Notes under the pieces: generated by a model | Database searches by the model: none | What the model was told of the DNA's origin: nothing | The model's input: only the letters and a program-made list of their open reading frames with translations | Origin: a virus | Length of the DNA stretch: 64,000 bases | IMG/VR virus record: IMGVR_UViG_3300021959_006010 | Location: 211,367 to 275,366 of that record | Reading direction: 5' to 3' (one strand) | Part shown: positions 1 through 7,507 of the stretch, in pieces | How the letters are laid out: each line of letters begins with the position of its first letter | How positions within the stretch are numbered: position 1 is the stretch's first letter | Translations under genes and position numbers: made by a program

Positions 1-59
1 CTTGCAGCATTACTTCTCGTAAACGGATTACATTACGCAGGTGTATTATAAGTATTGCT

Positions 60-242
60 ATGGCAAAACCTAATACAAAATTTAATCTAAACGTAAGAGA
101 CTTAGAGCTGATTGAGTCAGCTCTATTCCTATTTCAAACAAATGCAGATGATGCGAGCAAACGTGAGATACAAGAACTTCGAGCAAAACTGCATCATCAA
201 AAAGTTTGGTATAGACCAAAAAAAGATTATGTTAGTGGTTGA
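60..242 (+). CDS. hypothetical protein, 60 aa
   Basis: A 60-residue protein of unknown function, rich in Lys, Asn and Leu, with no membrane segment or recognised motif. The middle (about residues 12-45) looks helical. Its TGA stop lies inside the -35 box of the promoter for the next gene, an overlap also seen repeatedly in the early array. No clear ribosome-binding site is visible, so the start is provisional. Confidence 0.55.
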   Translation: MAKPNTKFNLNVRDLELIESALFLFQTNADDASKREIQELRAKLHHQKVWYRPKKDYVSG

Positions 243-267
243 CAAACACTAAATAATACGTTACATT
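239..267 (+). promoter_or_regulatory. sigma70-type early promoter
   Basis: -35 TTGACA (239-244), 17-nt spacer, -10 TACATT (262-267). It points at the 104-residue gene starting at 310. Confidence 0.65.
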
Positions 268-309
268 AATAATGTAGCCAACTACACACATACACAGAAG
301 GAGAATATT

Positions 310-624
310 ATGAGCGTAGAAACAAAGTACGGCGAAACTATCTTGAAACAAACACAAGAGATTGCAGATATGTTCAAGCAAGCAATGCCAAAAGTCACAA
401 CAAATAAAAATGGATACGAAATCCGCACCAAGGTGCTAGAAATGGCACAAAACAATGTATGGCAAGATTACCACGCCAAACTAGGTGCGTTTGAAACTGC
501 TGTTACTAAGGAAGGTGACGAAGTTGTAACTAAAGTGTCAATGCCAGAAGTACCAGGCGTTGATGCTGTAATGGAAGCAGCTGAGAAGTTTTACGATTTT
601 GTAAACGGCAAAACTAATAAATAA
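310..624 (+). CDS. hypothetical helical protein, 104 aa
   Basis: Unrecognised 104-residue soluble protein. It is mostly charged helix (QTQEIADMFKQAMPK near residues 14-28, then EAAEKFYDFV near the C-terminus), which vaguely resembles phasin-like helical proteins, but I would not assign that function. It has a good ribosome-binding site (AGAAGGAGAA) about 5 nt before ATG and its own promoter at 239-267. It converges on the - strand structural genes. Confidence 0.7.
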   Translation: MSVETKYGETILKQTQEIADMFKQAMPKVTTNKNGYEIRTKVLEMAQNNVWQDYHAKLGAFETAVTKEGDEVVTKVSMPEVPGVDAVMEAAEKFYDFVNGKTNK

Positions 625-651
625 AAGTACAATAATAACTATTACCTTTTT

Positions 652-719
652 AGGGCATAGCCCTTTATTATAATAATTTACAACAAGCAGCCCCTCGTTT
701 AGTTCTACTAGGCGGGGGG
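652..719. terminator. convergent-gene hairpins
   Basis: Between the convergent genes are a short hairpin (AGGGC ATA GCCCT, 652-664, followed by TT and an AT-rich stretch) and an imperfect CCCC/GGGG stem at about 690-717 with an inner TAGT/ACTA pairing. Both are weak, but their position suits termination from both sides. Confidence 0.4.
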
Positions 720-727
720 TTAATCTT

Positions 728-1489
728 TTAAGGGCCGAGATTGTTAAGTTGGGTTTGATTGTCTTTTTCGTGTAGGATGCCTTCACAAAACACACCAATA
801 AACTGTGTGCCTGCTGATCCTTTTAGTTGGAACTCAATGTCTGTGCATTCATCATATACAAACGGTAACTGTCTGTCAATGATCATCTGCTCAAGGAACT
901 CTGTTTGAGCAACACGAAGGACAACACCAGTCTTTAGTCTAGCAACATTGCGGAAGGCCAGTGTTCTATTGTTGAGTGAGGCGCTGGCACAGAACGCTGA
1001 TATACGAAGCAGAGCAAACTGATAGCCTCTTGGCACGGTGTAGATACTTGCTTGATTCTTGCCTGTGCCTGCTAACATTTTAGCATAGGTAACAGTGTTG
1101 CCTGCGTTGGTTAATGTAATGTCATTGTTTGGATCACCAAACGCTCCTCCTGGTGTAGCAATCGTAACCAAGTCATTTATTCTCAAGTATTGATTAGTTG
1201 TTGTCTGTGTCACAGGAGTTGCTGTTAGTGTGATAGTTTCTTGTATCTCATCATAGTTCTCATCCAACCCTTTGATGAGGACGGTGTAGCCTGCGTCTGC
1301 TGTGTTCCAGCGTAGCGTCATTGTTTCAGCGGCTGTGGGATAGGTGTAGGCTGTTGCGTTCTCCCAGGCTGGGATAAAGGTTGTGCCTATAGAAGCATTG
1401 TAACCAAAGATGTTGCGTACTGAATTACCTTTGCTTTTGCCTAATGCAACAGCACTGTGCCAATCTATATAATTACGATTACTTGCCAA
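728..1489 (-). CDS. putative virion structural protein, 253 aa
   Basis: Beta-rich, Thr/Asn/Gly-rich protein with the composition of a phage virion or fibre-associated protein (LTATPVTQTTTNQYLRIND in the middle, a more compact C-terminal half). I do not recognise a named family. The apparent start is TTG at 1489, three nt after the stop of the preceding LamG-like gene; the next in-frame Met is far inside the conserved-looking part, so the TTG start, probably translationally coupled, is preferred. It is the last gene of a four-gene late unit with 2558-2839, the 21-aa peptide and 1493-2482. Confidence 0.65.
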   Translation of the reverse strand: MASNRNYIDWHSAVALGKSKGNSVRNIFGYNASIGTTFIPAWENATAYTYPTAAETMTLRWNTADAGYTVLIKGLDENYDEIQETITLTATPVTQTTTNQYLRINDLVTIATPGGAFGDPNNDITLTNAGNTVTYAKMLAGTGKNQASIYTVPRGYQFALLRISAFCASASLNNRTLAFRNVARLKTGVVLRVAQTEFLEQMIIDRQLPFVYDECTDIEFQLKGSAGTQFIGVFCEGILHEKDNQTQLNNLGP

Positions 1490-1492
1490 AGG

Positions 1493-2482
1493 TTATAGCC
1501 CCCATTTGTTTGATAGATAGTTTTCAACGTTAGCATATTCTGTTGCACCAAGTACCCTACTAAACATGATAACTTCACCTACAAATCCTGTTAAGTTGCT
1601 TGTGCTTGGATCTCTTGCACCAATATAATAAGTGTCTGCTGTTGCTTGAGTTGATCCGCCTGCTACTGCTGTTGCTTCTTGCGTTTTATCTAATCTATAA
1701 GTTAAACTAGTATTAGCACCGTCGTATACTAGAGTATGGATGTGCCAGTTAGTATCAATCGGTGTCGTACCTGTAGCAGTGCCACCTGATACGTTTGCTG
1801 CAAAGTTAGTACCATTAGAGTAAATGCTTAACCCGCCTTCGTTAGTTGATCCAAAGTATTGTGTTCCTGTGGTTGTTACAAGAGCGCCTACAATAAAGAT
1901 TGTAAATGCGTCAGCACTTGTTATTGCTGTAAATGGATTGATGCTTAGATTGTCGTTGCCGTCAAACTCTAAATAGCCGTAGCCATTTTGCAGTACTGTA
2001 TTTTCGTAACTAGGTTTGGCACTGCCGCCATTAGGATTGGCATTGTGGGCAAAGTTTGATTTATCAGTCCATTGTGTAATCTGTCCTTCGTCTGTAGCAT
2101 TAGGTATATAGGTACTTAGGTCAGCACCGTCATACCAAATCTGTAGGTCAGCAATACTTCCACCGTCAACTGATTCTTCAATACTTGTAGGCTCTGCAAT
2201 AGCACCAACTGCAATCCAAGGACGCTTAGGTAGTAGTCCGCCTGTGTTTGGATTGTCATCTGCACCTGGAACATTTACATTATAGATATCCGGTAAACTT
2301 GTTATATCATATGTATTGTTTGGACGATATGCAATAGCAGTATCATCATCAATTCCATTGTCACTCCAAGTGCCGCCACCTTCAGTAATAACTCTGCCTT
2401 TGCGTTTTGCCGCAGCAAGATCGAGTTTAGCAAGTTGTCTTGCATCTTTAGTTGGGATTGTTGATATACCGTTGGCTGCCAT
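1493..2482 (-). CDS. LamG/concanavalin-like virion protein, 329 aa
   Basis: Probable virion surface protein. The first 110 residues are a Pro/Asp/Gly-rich extended region. From about residue 110 to the end it looks like a LamG/laminin-G jelly-roll lectin domain: LQIWYDGADLS, then YLEFDGNDNLS, FTIFIVGAL, HIHTLVYDGA, YIGARDPS and a final FVGEVIMFSRVLGATEYANV, the usual LamG ending. Known LamG-like domains in phage tails bind glycans or proteins, so cell-surface binding is the likely role (inference). A related LamG-type N-terminus occurs in the fibre protein at 59,013-62,720. Confidence 0.75.
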   Translation of the reverse strand: MAANGISTIPTKDARQLAKLDLAAAKRKGRVITEGGGTWSDNGIDDDTAIAYRPNNTYDITSLPDIYNVNVPGADDNPNTGGLLPKRPWIAVGAIAEPTSIEESVDGGSIADLQIWYDGADLSTYIPNATDEGQITQWTDKSNFAHNANPNGGSAKPSYENTVLQNGYGYLEFDGNDNLSINPFTAITSADAFTIFIVGALVTTTGTQYFGSTNEGGLSIYSNGTNFAANVSGGTATGTTPIDTNWHIHTLVYDGANTSLTYRLDKTQEATAVAGGSTQATADTYYIGARDPSTSNLTGFVGEVIMFSRVLGATEYANVENYLSNKWGL

Positions 2483-2492
2483 TGTCTATTCC

Positions 2493-2558
2493 TTAGCACT
2501 TGCAGTTTGAACCGCAGTTGCAATTTTCACATTTACAATTTGTGTTATTACATTTCAT
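2493..2558 (-). CDS. 21-aa cysteine-rich (metallothionein-like) peptide
   Basis: A tiny ORF encoding a 21-residue peptide with seven cysteines, at positions 3, 8, 10, 13, 15, 19 and 21 (C-x4-C-x-C-x2-C-x-C-x3-C-x-C), the rest being mostly Asn, Lys, Thr, Gly and Ser. The repeated C-x-C spacing is the hallmark of metallothioneins and suggests Zn/Cd/Cu binding. Its ATG overlaps the stop of the upstream 93-residue gene as TAATG, arguing for translational coupling and that the ORF is real. The gap it fills would otherwise be an unexplained 76 nt inside a tight operon. The function is inferred from composition only. Confidence 0.6.
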   Translation of the reverse strand: MKCNNTNCKCENCNCGSNCKC

Positions 2559-2839
2559 TATTCATATCCTCTCGGGTCTTTAATTCTAATATCTGCAGGG
2601 TCCTTAGGACCGTTTACTCCGCCGCCTGCAAGTGTTGTAACTGCGTCAACTGGAGCAACAACCTCATTTGGTGTGTTTGAATACTCGCCAAAACTATTTG
2701 CATCTAGCATTGCTAAGATTTGACGGAATCTATCGTTTGGTTCGTCATTTTGATGTATATGGACATCTGCCTTTACCTTTTGCTCATCTTCAGCATCAAG
2801 TATATCTAGAACAGCTCTTAATAGGTCTCTTGCACTCAT
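2558..2839 (-). CDS. hypothetical protein, 93 aa
   Basis: First gene of the late unit running left. The N-terminal 25 residues form a charged helix (RDLLRAVLDILDAEDE) and the C-terminal third is Gly/Pro/Asp-rich and probably disordered. No family recognised. It overlaps the cysteine-rich peptide by one base and is read from the late promoter at 2860-2867. Confidence 0.65.
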   Translation of the reverse strand: MSARDLLRAVLDILDAEDEQKVKADVHIHQNDEPNDRFRQILAMLDANSFGEYSNTPNEVVAPVDAVTTLAGGGVNGPKDPADIRIKDPRGYE

Positions 2840-2859
2840 ATGTTAAACTCCATTGTTAC

Positions 2860-2874
2860 GTATTTAGTTAAATA
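2860..2874. promoter_or_regulatory. back-to-back divergent late promoters
   Basis: Two T4-type late motifs abut: CTAAATAC on the - strand (2860-2867) for the 93-residue gene, and TTAAATA on the + strand (2868-2874) for hemA. On the + side only 5 nt separate TAAATA from the hemA ATG. Confidence 0.65.
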
Positions 2875-2879
2875 GGATT

Positions 2880-4079
2880 ATGATAGATAAAGAACCTTTT
2901 GAACAAGTAATAGAAACTCTAAAACAAGAAGGCAAATATCGAGTGTTTAACGATATACTTCGAGAAAGAGGAGATTTTCCAAAAAGTATATGGTATGGTC
3001 CGTATGCTATTAAAAATATTACTAATTGGTGTTCAAATGACTATCTCGGCATGGGTCAAAACAAAGTTGTTATTGATGCTATGCACACTGCACTTGACCA
3101 AACAGGAAGTGGGTCAGGTGGAACTAGAAACATTGGCGGCACATCACATTATCATGTAGCGTTGGAAAGAGAACTAGCGTCTTTGCATAGCAAGGATGGT
3201 GCGCTTTTATACTCGTCAGCGTATGTTGCCAATGAGTGGTCACTAATCGCTTTAAGCAAGATCATTCCCAACATTGTGTTCTTGAGTGATTCAAAAAATC
3301 ACGCAAGCCTCATACAGGGTATCCGGCACAGTGGTGCTGACAAGTTAATTTGGCAGCACAATGATATGAGCGATTTAGAGGAGAAATTGGTACAGGTTGC
3401 CGCCAGGAATCAAGTCCCCTGCATTGTATTCGAGTCCGTATATAGTATGGATGGCGATGTGAGTCCAATTTCTTCGATCTGCGATCTAGCAGACGCTTAT
3501 GGTGCTATAACCTATATTGACGAAGTCCACGCTGTAGGGTTGTATGGAACAGGTGGAGCAGGGTATCTAGAACATCTAGGTATTCAATCAAGAGTTGATA
3601 TAGTTAATGGTACATTAGGTAAGGCCTTTGGTGTTCAGGGCGGTTATATTGCAAGTAACGGGACCGTCGTAGACGCAATTCGCAGTATAGCAAGTGGATT
3701 TATTTTTACTACCAGTATGAGTCCTGTGATTTGTGCTGGCGCCCTAGCATCAATTAAATATTTACGAGACCATAACGAACTAAGAGAACAACACCAAGAA
3801 AGAGCAGCTACACTAACACGTATGTTAAAAGAAGCTGATATCGAAATACATGCAGATGCATGTACCCATATTGTTCCTGTTATGGTGCGTGATGCTGTAC
3901 GTTGTAAAGCCATGAGTGACTCGTTGCTTAACGACTATGGTATATACATACAACCGATCAACTATCCGACAGTTGCGGTTGGAGAAGAGCGTCTTCGCAT
4001 CGCGCCTACTCCGTTACATACTGATGCGATGATGAGCGACCTAGTTGTCGCACTAAGAAAGGTCTTTAATGCAAATTAA
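2880..4079 (+). CDS. hemA: 5-aminolevulinate synthase (C4/Shemin pathway)
   Basis: Condenses glycine and succinyl-CoA to 5-aminolevulinate, the first step of tetrapyrrole synthesis in Alphaproteobacteria; PLP-dependent, cytosolic. At 399 residues it has full family length. Visible hallmarks: SNDYLGMG (52-59), the glycine-rich [17 protein letters not shown] (76-92), [10 protein letters not shown] (184-193), [12 protein letters not shown] (212-223, cofactor Asp214 and His217), GTLGKAFG with PLP lysine K248, FIFTTSMSP, and QPINYPTV with the C-terminal RLRIAPTP. Nothing essential seems missing. The late-promoter motif ends 5 nt before ATG, so the mRNA may be leaderless. The stop overlaps the DUF454 gene by 11 nt. 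The rival family, 8-amino-7-oxononanoate synthase, is less likely because QPINYPTV and EVHAVGLYG are ALAS-type. Confidence 0.93.
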   Translation: MIDKEPFEQVIETLKQEGKYRVFNDILRERGDFPKSIWYGPYAIKNITNWCSNDYLGMGQNKVVIDAMHTALDQTGSGSGGTRNIGGTSHYHVALERELASLHSKDGALLYSSAYVANEWSLIALSKIIPNIVFLSDSKNHASLIQGIRHSGADKLIWQHNDMSDLEEKLVQVAARNQVPCIVFESVYSMDGDVSPISSICDLADAYGAITYIDEVHAVGLYGTGGAGYLEHLGIQSRVDIVNGTLGKAFGVQGGYIASNGTVVDAIRSIASGFIFTTSMSPVICAGALASIKYLRDHNELREQHQERAATLTRMLKEADIEIHADACTHIVPVMVRDAVRCKAMSDSLLNDYGIYIQPINYPTVAVGEERLRIAPTPLHTDAMMSDLVVALRKVFNAN

Positions 4080-4485
4080 AAAATACGCTTACATTGCACT
4101 CGGTTTATTTTGTGTAGGGATGGCTTACGTAGGATTCGTAGTGCCTGGCATACCTTTTAGTATTTTCCTTGTTATTGCTGCTTGGGCATTTGCAAAGAGT
4201 TCTCCGAGACTACACGCATGGTTGTACAACCATCCTTGGTTTGGAGAGTTCCTTACAAACTGGACACACAAAAAAGTATTTCCTACCAAAGGAAAATACC
4301 TAATGCTGTTAGTAATGAGTAGCAGTTTAGCATTTCTTTGGTTCTCTACAGGCAACATCAAGGCTGTAGCATGGAGCGGCGGGTTTATGGTATTAGTTGC
4401 TATATGGGCTTGGCGTTACCCGGGTTCAGTTGAAGAACAAGAACGCAGAGTCAAAGAAGGTAAAAAAATTGCATGGCTCAAGTAA
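4069..4485 (+). CDS. DUF454 (YbaN-like) inner-membrane protein
   Basis: 138-residue DUF454/YbaN-family membrane protein. The N-terminal hydrophobic pair (about residues 6-38) contains the family pattern [23 protein letters not shown], followed by the conserved [14 protein letters not shown] (about 45-58). Two more membrane segments lie near 75-92 and 95-112, and the tail is basic. The biochemical role of the family is unknown; some bacterial members sit near heme genes (recollection, not checked). The 11-nt overlap with hemA means co-transcription and coupled translation, suggesting a shared role in tetrapyrrole or membrane physiology. Confidence 0.85.
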   Translation: MQIKKYAYIALGLFCVGMAYVGFVVPGIPFSIFLVIAAWAFAKSSPRLHAWLYNHPWFGEFLTNWTHKKVFPTKGKYLMLLVMSSSLAFLWFSTGNIKAVAWSGGFMVLVAIWAWRYPGSVEEQERRVKEGKKIAWLK

Positions 4486-4990
4486 GCCATGTACTCCAAC
4501 TAGGATGTCTTATCTCAAATTCAATCTGCTTACGATTATTTGCTAATTCGTAATAGGTTGGACGATAAGGCATCATTTTTGGTCTTATGTTTGTTTTGTT
4601 ACCTTTTCGTGAGTTACAAGGGTTACAAGCACTGACAATATTTTCCCATGCAGTTTTTCCTCCCTTTGAAATAGGGTGTACATGATCAAGTGTTAGTTCT
4701 TTTTGGGAAAATTTAGAGTTGCAGTATTGGCAGACGAACATATCTCTTAGGTGGACGTTGTATTTGGAAAAACGTGGATTCCGTCGCCGCTTGTACATGT
4801 CTTTCAACATAATTACTGCGGGAACCCGTGTCTCCCAACTGCTACTTCGTACTATCCAATCATCGTACCATTCTAGTACGTGTACTTTCTCTAGCCAAAG
4901 ATATGTGATTGCTTCTTTCCACTGAATAGTGGAGGGTGGTAGTAGTGATACAGGCTGTCCGTCTGCATTGAGTACAAGTGTGTCTGCCAT
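4478..4990 (-). CDS. HNH endonuclease, 170 aa
   Basis: Free-standing HNH nuclease. The N-terminus (VLNADGQPVSLLPPSTIQWKE) is typical of the bacterial/phage HNH subfamily that opens with a beta hairpin. The catalytic module follows at about residues 85-135: CQYC zinc pair, LDHVHPISKGG with the catalytic His, WENIVSACNPCNSRKG with the second CxxC. These enzymes cut DNA and are often homing nucleases or packaging helpers in T4-like phages; which one this is cannot be told. Its 3' end overlaps the DUF454 gene by 8 nt, tail to tail. SD GAGGAT lies 5 nt before ATG. Confidence 0.9.
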   Translation of the reverse strand: MADTLVLNADGQPVSLLPPSTIQWKEAITYLWLEKVHVLEWYDDWIVRSSSWETRVPAVIMLKDMYKRRRNPRFSKYNVHLRDMFVCQYCNSKFSQKELTLDHVHPISKGGKTAWENIVSACNPCNSRKGNKTNIRPKMMPYRPTYYELANNRKQIEFEIRHPSWSTWLT

Positions 4991-5016
4991 TGTGATCCTC
5001 TTGCGCTTTATACTAT

Positions 5017-5024
5017 TATTTATA
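5017..5024 (-). promoter_or_regulatory. T4-type late promoter (TATAAATA)
   Basis: Exact TATAAATA on the - strand, about 27 nt upstream of the HNH gene start. It overlaps the stop codon of the 68-residue gene upstream. Confidence 0.7.
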
Positions 5025-5226
5025 AATCAATCGAATCGACTGGTATGCAAACGGCCTGTTGATTGGTGTGGAAGTATCCGTCGCCTCGTCCGACTTGTAA
5101 TGAAAGAGCTTCTCGTGCAGAAAAGCATTCGTACATATCTACAAAGGTAACTCCAGGACCCATAGCATTGATTGCTAGCGGTTCGTTTCCACTCACTATT
5201 ATATAAACCAACATCCATTTGATCAT
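5020..5226 (-). CDS. small exported/membrane-anchored protein, 68 aa
   Basis: 68-residue protein with a hydrophobic start (WMLVYIIV) and two cysteines (CFSAREALSLQ, QAVCIPVDS). It resembles in size and layout the neighbouring 5223-5477 product, so the two may be paralogues. It starts at the ATGA overlap with the preceding gene. A second reading frame over the same DNA (5027-5245) is a shadow. Function unknown. Confidence 0.65.
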   Translation of the reverse strand: MIKWMLVYIIVSGNEPLAINAMGPGVTFVDMYECFSAREALSLQVGRGDGYFHTNQQAVCIPVDSIDL

Positions 5227-5477
5227 GTTTCTTGCGCTCCGTCATTGAGCAACAAGAAACGTTTGAGTTTGTCTTCTCTCATGCAGTACACACGGTCAAT
5301 GGACTTTCCGCCAAATTGCACCATCATGTCACGACGAATTCCACTTGCATTAGATTGTACCCACGACTGACAAGTTTCTAAACTTTCGTGTGAGGGTTCA
5401 GTGTAAAGATAAGTGTCTTGTGTTCCGTCTGCATACAAACCTATGAGCAGTACAAACACATACCAGCTGCCTGTCAT
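5223..5477 (-). CDS. small exported protein, 84 aa
   Basis: Start chosen at 5477 (MTGSWYVFVLLIGLYADG), where ATG overlaps the TGA of the upstream gene; an in-frame upstream start at 5492 is less likely. Residues 4-13 form a short hydrophobic signal or anchor, followed by a soluble domain with two cysteines (LETCQSW, VYCMRE). It is similar in layout to the 68-residue gene downstream. Unknown function, probably acting at the cell envelope. Confidence 0.65.
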   Translation of the reverse strand: MTGSWYVFVLLIGLYADGTQDTYLYTEPSHESLETCQSWVQSNASGIRRDMMVQFGGKSIDRVYCMREDKLKRFLLLNDGAQET

Positions 5478-5845
5478 CTTTCCGGCTCCCACAGCATTGG
5501 ACCTGAGTAGGGTTCAAAACGATTTCCTACTGCTTGCATGCATGCTGTTCCGTCTGGGTATAGCACAACAAAACTAAAAGTGCCTGTGTCCGGATTAACA
5601 AACATCATACCACGTCCTTGAAACCATTCTCCACTCACATGCTGACTTATTACTGTGCTTTCGAACAAAGGATTTTCTGTGTACTTTGCAATGTTAGTCA
5701 TCAGTTGTTGAACACTGTCACACTGCTGTTGTACATAAAACAATCTAGGACCAGTCAAGGGCTGTTGGGGTTGTGGTTCTTCTTGGGCTGAGGCGGGCGC
5801 AACAATGCTGAGCAACACCAGACCAAGTGCAAGTTGCTTCCACAT
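5474..5845 (-). CDS. secreted/periplasmic protein, 123 aa
   Basis: Clear signal peptide: MWKQLALGLVLLSIVAPASA, with likely cleavage before QEE. The mature part is about 100 residues with two cysteines (QQCDSVQ, TACMQAV) that could form a disulfide, and a compact beta-like domain (MMFVNPDTGTFSFVVLYPDG). Start set at ATG 5845, which follows the SD AGGAG by 6 nt. First gene of the unit 5845-5020. Family unknown to me, though it looks like a conserved phage envelope protein. Confidence 0.75.
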   Translation of the reverse strand: MWKQLALGLVLLSIVAPASAQEEPQPQQPLTGPRLFYVQQQCDSVQQLMTNIAKYTENPLFESTVISQHVSGEWFQGRGMMFVNPDTGTFSFVVLYPDGTACMQAVGNRFEPYSGPMLWEPER

Positions 5846-5866
5846 TGTAATCTCCTGTTGTAACAA

Positions 5867-5875
5867 GTATTTATG
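5867..5875 (-). promoter_or_regulatory. late promoter (ATAAATAC)
   Basis: - strand CATAAATAC about 22 nt upstream of the secreted-protein gene at 5845. Confidence 0.6.
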
Positions 5876-5876
5876 T

Positions 5877-6434
5877 TTAGGCTAGATAATTGTCAAACAC
5901 TCTTGAGCTGTGAGTTTGTACTGCTGCGCTCCATTGACTGAGACTGTTGGTTTCAAACACTATACTGTCTGTGGCAGCTGTGGGCAACCAAAGTCCCATG
6001 TCTATTTCTTGTTCAAGTTGTCCTGGGCGCCAAGTTGCACAACCTATGATCATTTTCCAATACACAGGTTCTACTTGTGTGGCCATGCGTTCCAACATCC
6101 AACGATCCGAAGTTATCGAATAGTGTTCGCCAACTCGGCGTGTGTTTGCGCTTGACCATTCTGATGAGTGCAGTAGAAATGCTGCTCTAGGATTTGTTGG
6201 ACCTCCGCGATAGACCGATCGATTCTCCAGTAGATCAACAAACTCTCCTGGAAAGCCTTCGTGCAGTGTAGCATTAGGCAATGGTGCGTTTACTATGAGT
6301 CCTTGGGTGACATTTGGTGCGTGTTCGAATACGTATACACATGTTCTCGCAAACTCACTGCCGTCCAGTCGGGGTGTTGCAATAAGTGCAGTGTCAGCCC
6401 AGTCATTAACTCCAATCGGGAAGTGGTCCGCCAT
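5877..6434 (-). CDS. YqgE/AlgH-family (UPF0301) protein
   Basis: 185-residue member of the YqgE/AlgH family (DUF179). Family marks: ALIATPRLDGSEFARTCVYVFEHAPNVTQGLIVN-like opening (about 15-48, quoted in part: FARTCVYVFEH), VYRGGPTNPRAAFLLHSSEW (about 75-94), the serine-rich TSDRWML segment, GCATWRPGQLEQEI (about 131-144) and the final SIVFETNSLSQWSAAVQ. The family's biochemical activity is not established; AlgH was linked to alginate regulation in Pseudomonas. Its presence in a phage is unusual. Start set at ATG 6434 rather than the upstream 6461. Confidence 0.85.
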   Translation of the reverse strand: MADHFPIGVNDWADTALIATPRLDGSEFARTCVYVFEHAPNVTQGLIVNAPLPNATLHEGFPGEFVDLLENRSVYRGGPTNPRAAFLLHSSEWSSANTRRVGEHYSITSDRWMLERMATQVEPVYWKMIIGCATWRPGQLEQEIDMGLWLPTAATDSIVFETNSLSQWSAAVQTHSSRVFDNYLA

Positions 6435-6651
6435 ACTTCTTTCCCTTGATTTTCTTACCACCTACTTTGACACGTTTTTTGCCCAGTTTGTGACTTTTGT
6501 TTCCGTCACGTCGACGATAGCCTTGCGATTTGCATGATGCGAGTGCGCTGGCACCCAGCGCCGAGTCCGGCTTTGATGATGTGCAAAGGCTGCGGCTAGC
6601 TTGCCAATCCTCTAGATCTTGTTCGCTTGTGAATACTTCTTCTACTCTCAT
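6406..6651 (-). CDS. small basic protein, 81 aa
   Basis: The N-terminal half is acidic (VEEVFTSEQDLEDW). The C-terminal half is strongly basic (GYRRRDGNKSHKLGKKRV and following Lys/Gly repeats), suggesting nucleic-acid or ribosome contact, though no family is recognised. It overlaps the YqgE start by 29 nt. Its ATG lies 5 nt after a TAAATA late motif (6657-6662), so it may be translated from a leaderless mRNA. Confidence 0.65.
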   Translation of the reverse strand: MRVEEVFTSEQDLEDWQASRSLCTSSKPDSALGASALASCKSQGYRRRDGNKSHKLGKKRVKVGGKKIKGKKYGGPLPDWS

Positions 6652-6656
6652 ACAGT

Positions 6657-6662
6657 TATTTA
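6657..6662 (-). promoter_or_regulatory. late promoter abutting start codon
   Basis: ACTAAATAACTGTATG on the - strand: 5 nt separate TAAATA from the ATG of the 81-residue gene. Confidence 0.6.
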
Positions 6663-6665
6663 GTC

Positions 6666-6881
6666 TCAGCGATAGCGATCCGCAGGATTTTCCAACTGGT
6701 GATCATCATCCGAACTGAGACAGAATGTGAGTGCCTTTCTCGGACCCCTTGTGGTATTGATATTGATCTCCCCTGAACGCTCGTGAAATTCTATTTTGGT
6801 TATTTCTGCGGGCTCTCGATTCTTGCCTACAAGAATGGTTTGGCCTAGTTCTAGATTTAGGCTGATATTGCGTAATGTCAT
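6666..6881 (-). CDS. hypothetical protein, 71 aa
   Basis: Small beta-rich protein (ISLNLELGQTILVG, AEITKIEFHERS, EININTT) without a recognised family; possibly a small OB/SH3-like barrel. It has a strong SD (AAGGAGA) 6 nt before ATG 6881. An overlapping frame (6706-6918) is a shadow. Confidence 0.65.
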   Translation of the reverse strand: MTLRNISLNLELGQTILVGKNREPAEITKIEFHERSGEININTTRGPRKALTFCLSSDDDHQLENPADRYR

Positions 6882-6919
6882 GGGAGTTCTCCTTGATCAG
6901 TTTTTGAAACGTGTACAAA

Positions 6920-6927
6920 TATTTATA
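6920..6927 (-). promoter_or_regulatory. late promoter (TATAAATA)
   Basis: Exact TATAAATA on the - strand about 38 nt upstream of the 71-residue gene. Confidence 0.65.
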
Positions 6928-6933
6928 CTAAGT

Positions 6934-7251
6934 ATGAGTATGAATATGAAAAGCGAACCCACTGTGGGCAAACTAGAAACAGTCAACAAATACACACCCG
7001 AAACCATCACCTCAGGGCAATCATACGCATGTCTCTACTCAACACGCATACAGTTAACTGAAGATGGTCGCATACCAGAACCAGGCGAAGCTGCACCAAG
7101 ATCAGAACCTCTAACTGGCTTTGCTGTGATACATCAGAGAGATTTAAACAATCGTCGTCTTACAGTAGTAGATGTTAACCTTGCTATTGAACTAGTGGTA
7201 GATTTTGATGATGTGTGGGACATTGACGAAGCTGTATTCCAAGACGCCTGA
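6934..7251 (+). CDS. hypothetical protein, 105 aa
   Basis: The ORF is open further upstream, but the start is put at ATG 6934 or the closely following ATGs at 6940/6946, because upstream codons overlap the divergent gene. The protein is acidic toward the C-terminus (VDFDDVWDIDEAVFQ) with a beta-rich middle (GFAVIHQRDLNNRRLTVVDV). No family recognised. Confidence 0.6.
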   Translation: MSMNMKSEPTVGKLETVNKYTPETITSGQSYACLYSTRIQLTEDGRIPEPGEAAPRSEPLTGFAVIHQRDLNNRRLTVVDVNLAIELVVDFDDVWDIDEAVFQDA

Positions 7252-7289
7252 AAGGCTTTAGCCCAAAACAAAAGACCCCGCTGTACGTG

Positions 7290-7295
7290 TAAATA
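7290..7295 (+). promoter_or_regulatory. late promoter abutting start codon
   Basis: TGTAAATACTAGTATG: TAAATA ends 5 nt before the ATG of the 68-residue gene at 7301. Confidence 0.6.
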
Positions 7296-7300
7296 CTAGT

Positions 7301-7507
7301 ATGAAACTACTACTACACAGAGAACTCACATGGCGAGAAGAATGCTTTGTACACGCTCTTACAGGCGGTGACTATGACATCACACCTAGAGTTACTCATG
7401 ACGAAATCTCACAGTACGAAATGCACATACCAAGTGATGCGCTTAATAGTAGAGACACTACACTACTGTTATTAGCACTAAGTGAATGTGTTACACGTGG
7501 CGAGTAG
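7301..7507 (+). CDS. hypothetical protein, 68 aa
   Basis: Small protein with a helical N-terminus (TWREECFVHALTGG) and a hydrophobic C-terminal helix (TTLLLLALSECV). No recognised family. There is no Shine-Dalgarno sequence; the late promoter motif directly abuts the start, consistent with a leaderless transcript. Confidence 0.6.
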   Translation: MKLLLHRELTWREECFVHALTGGDYDITPRVTHDEISQYEMHIPSDALNSRDTTLLLLALSECVTRGE

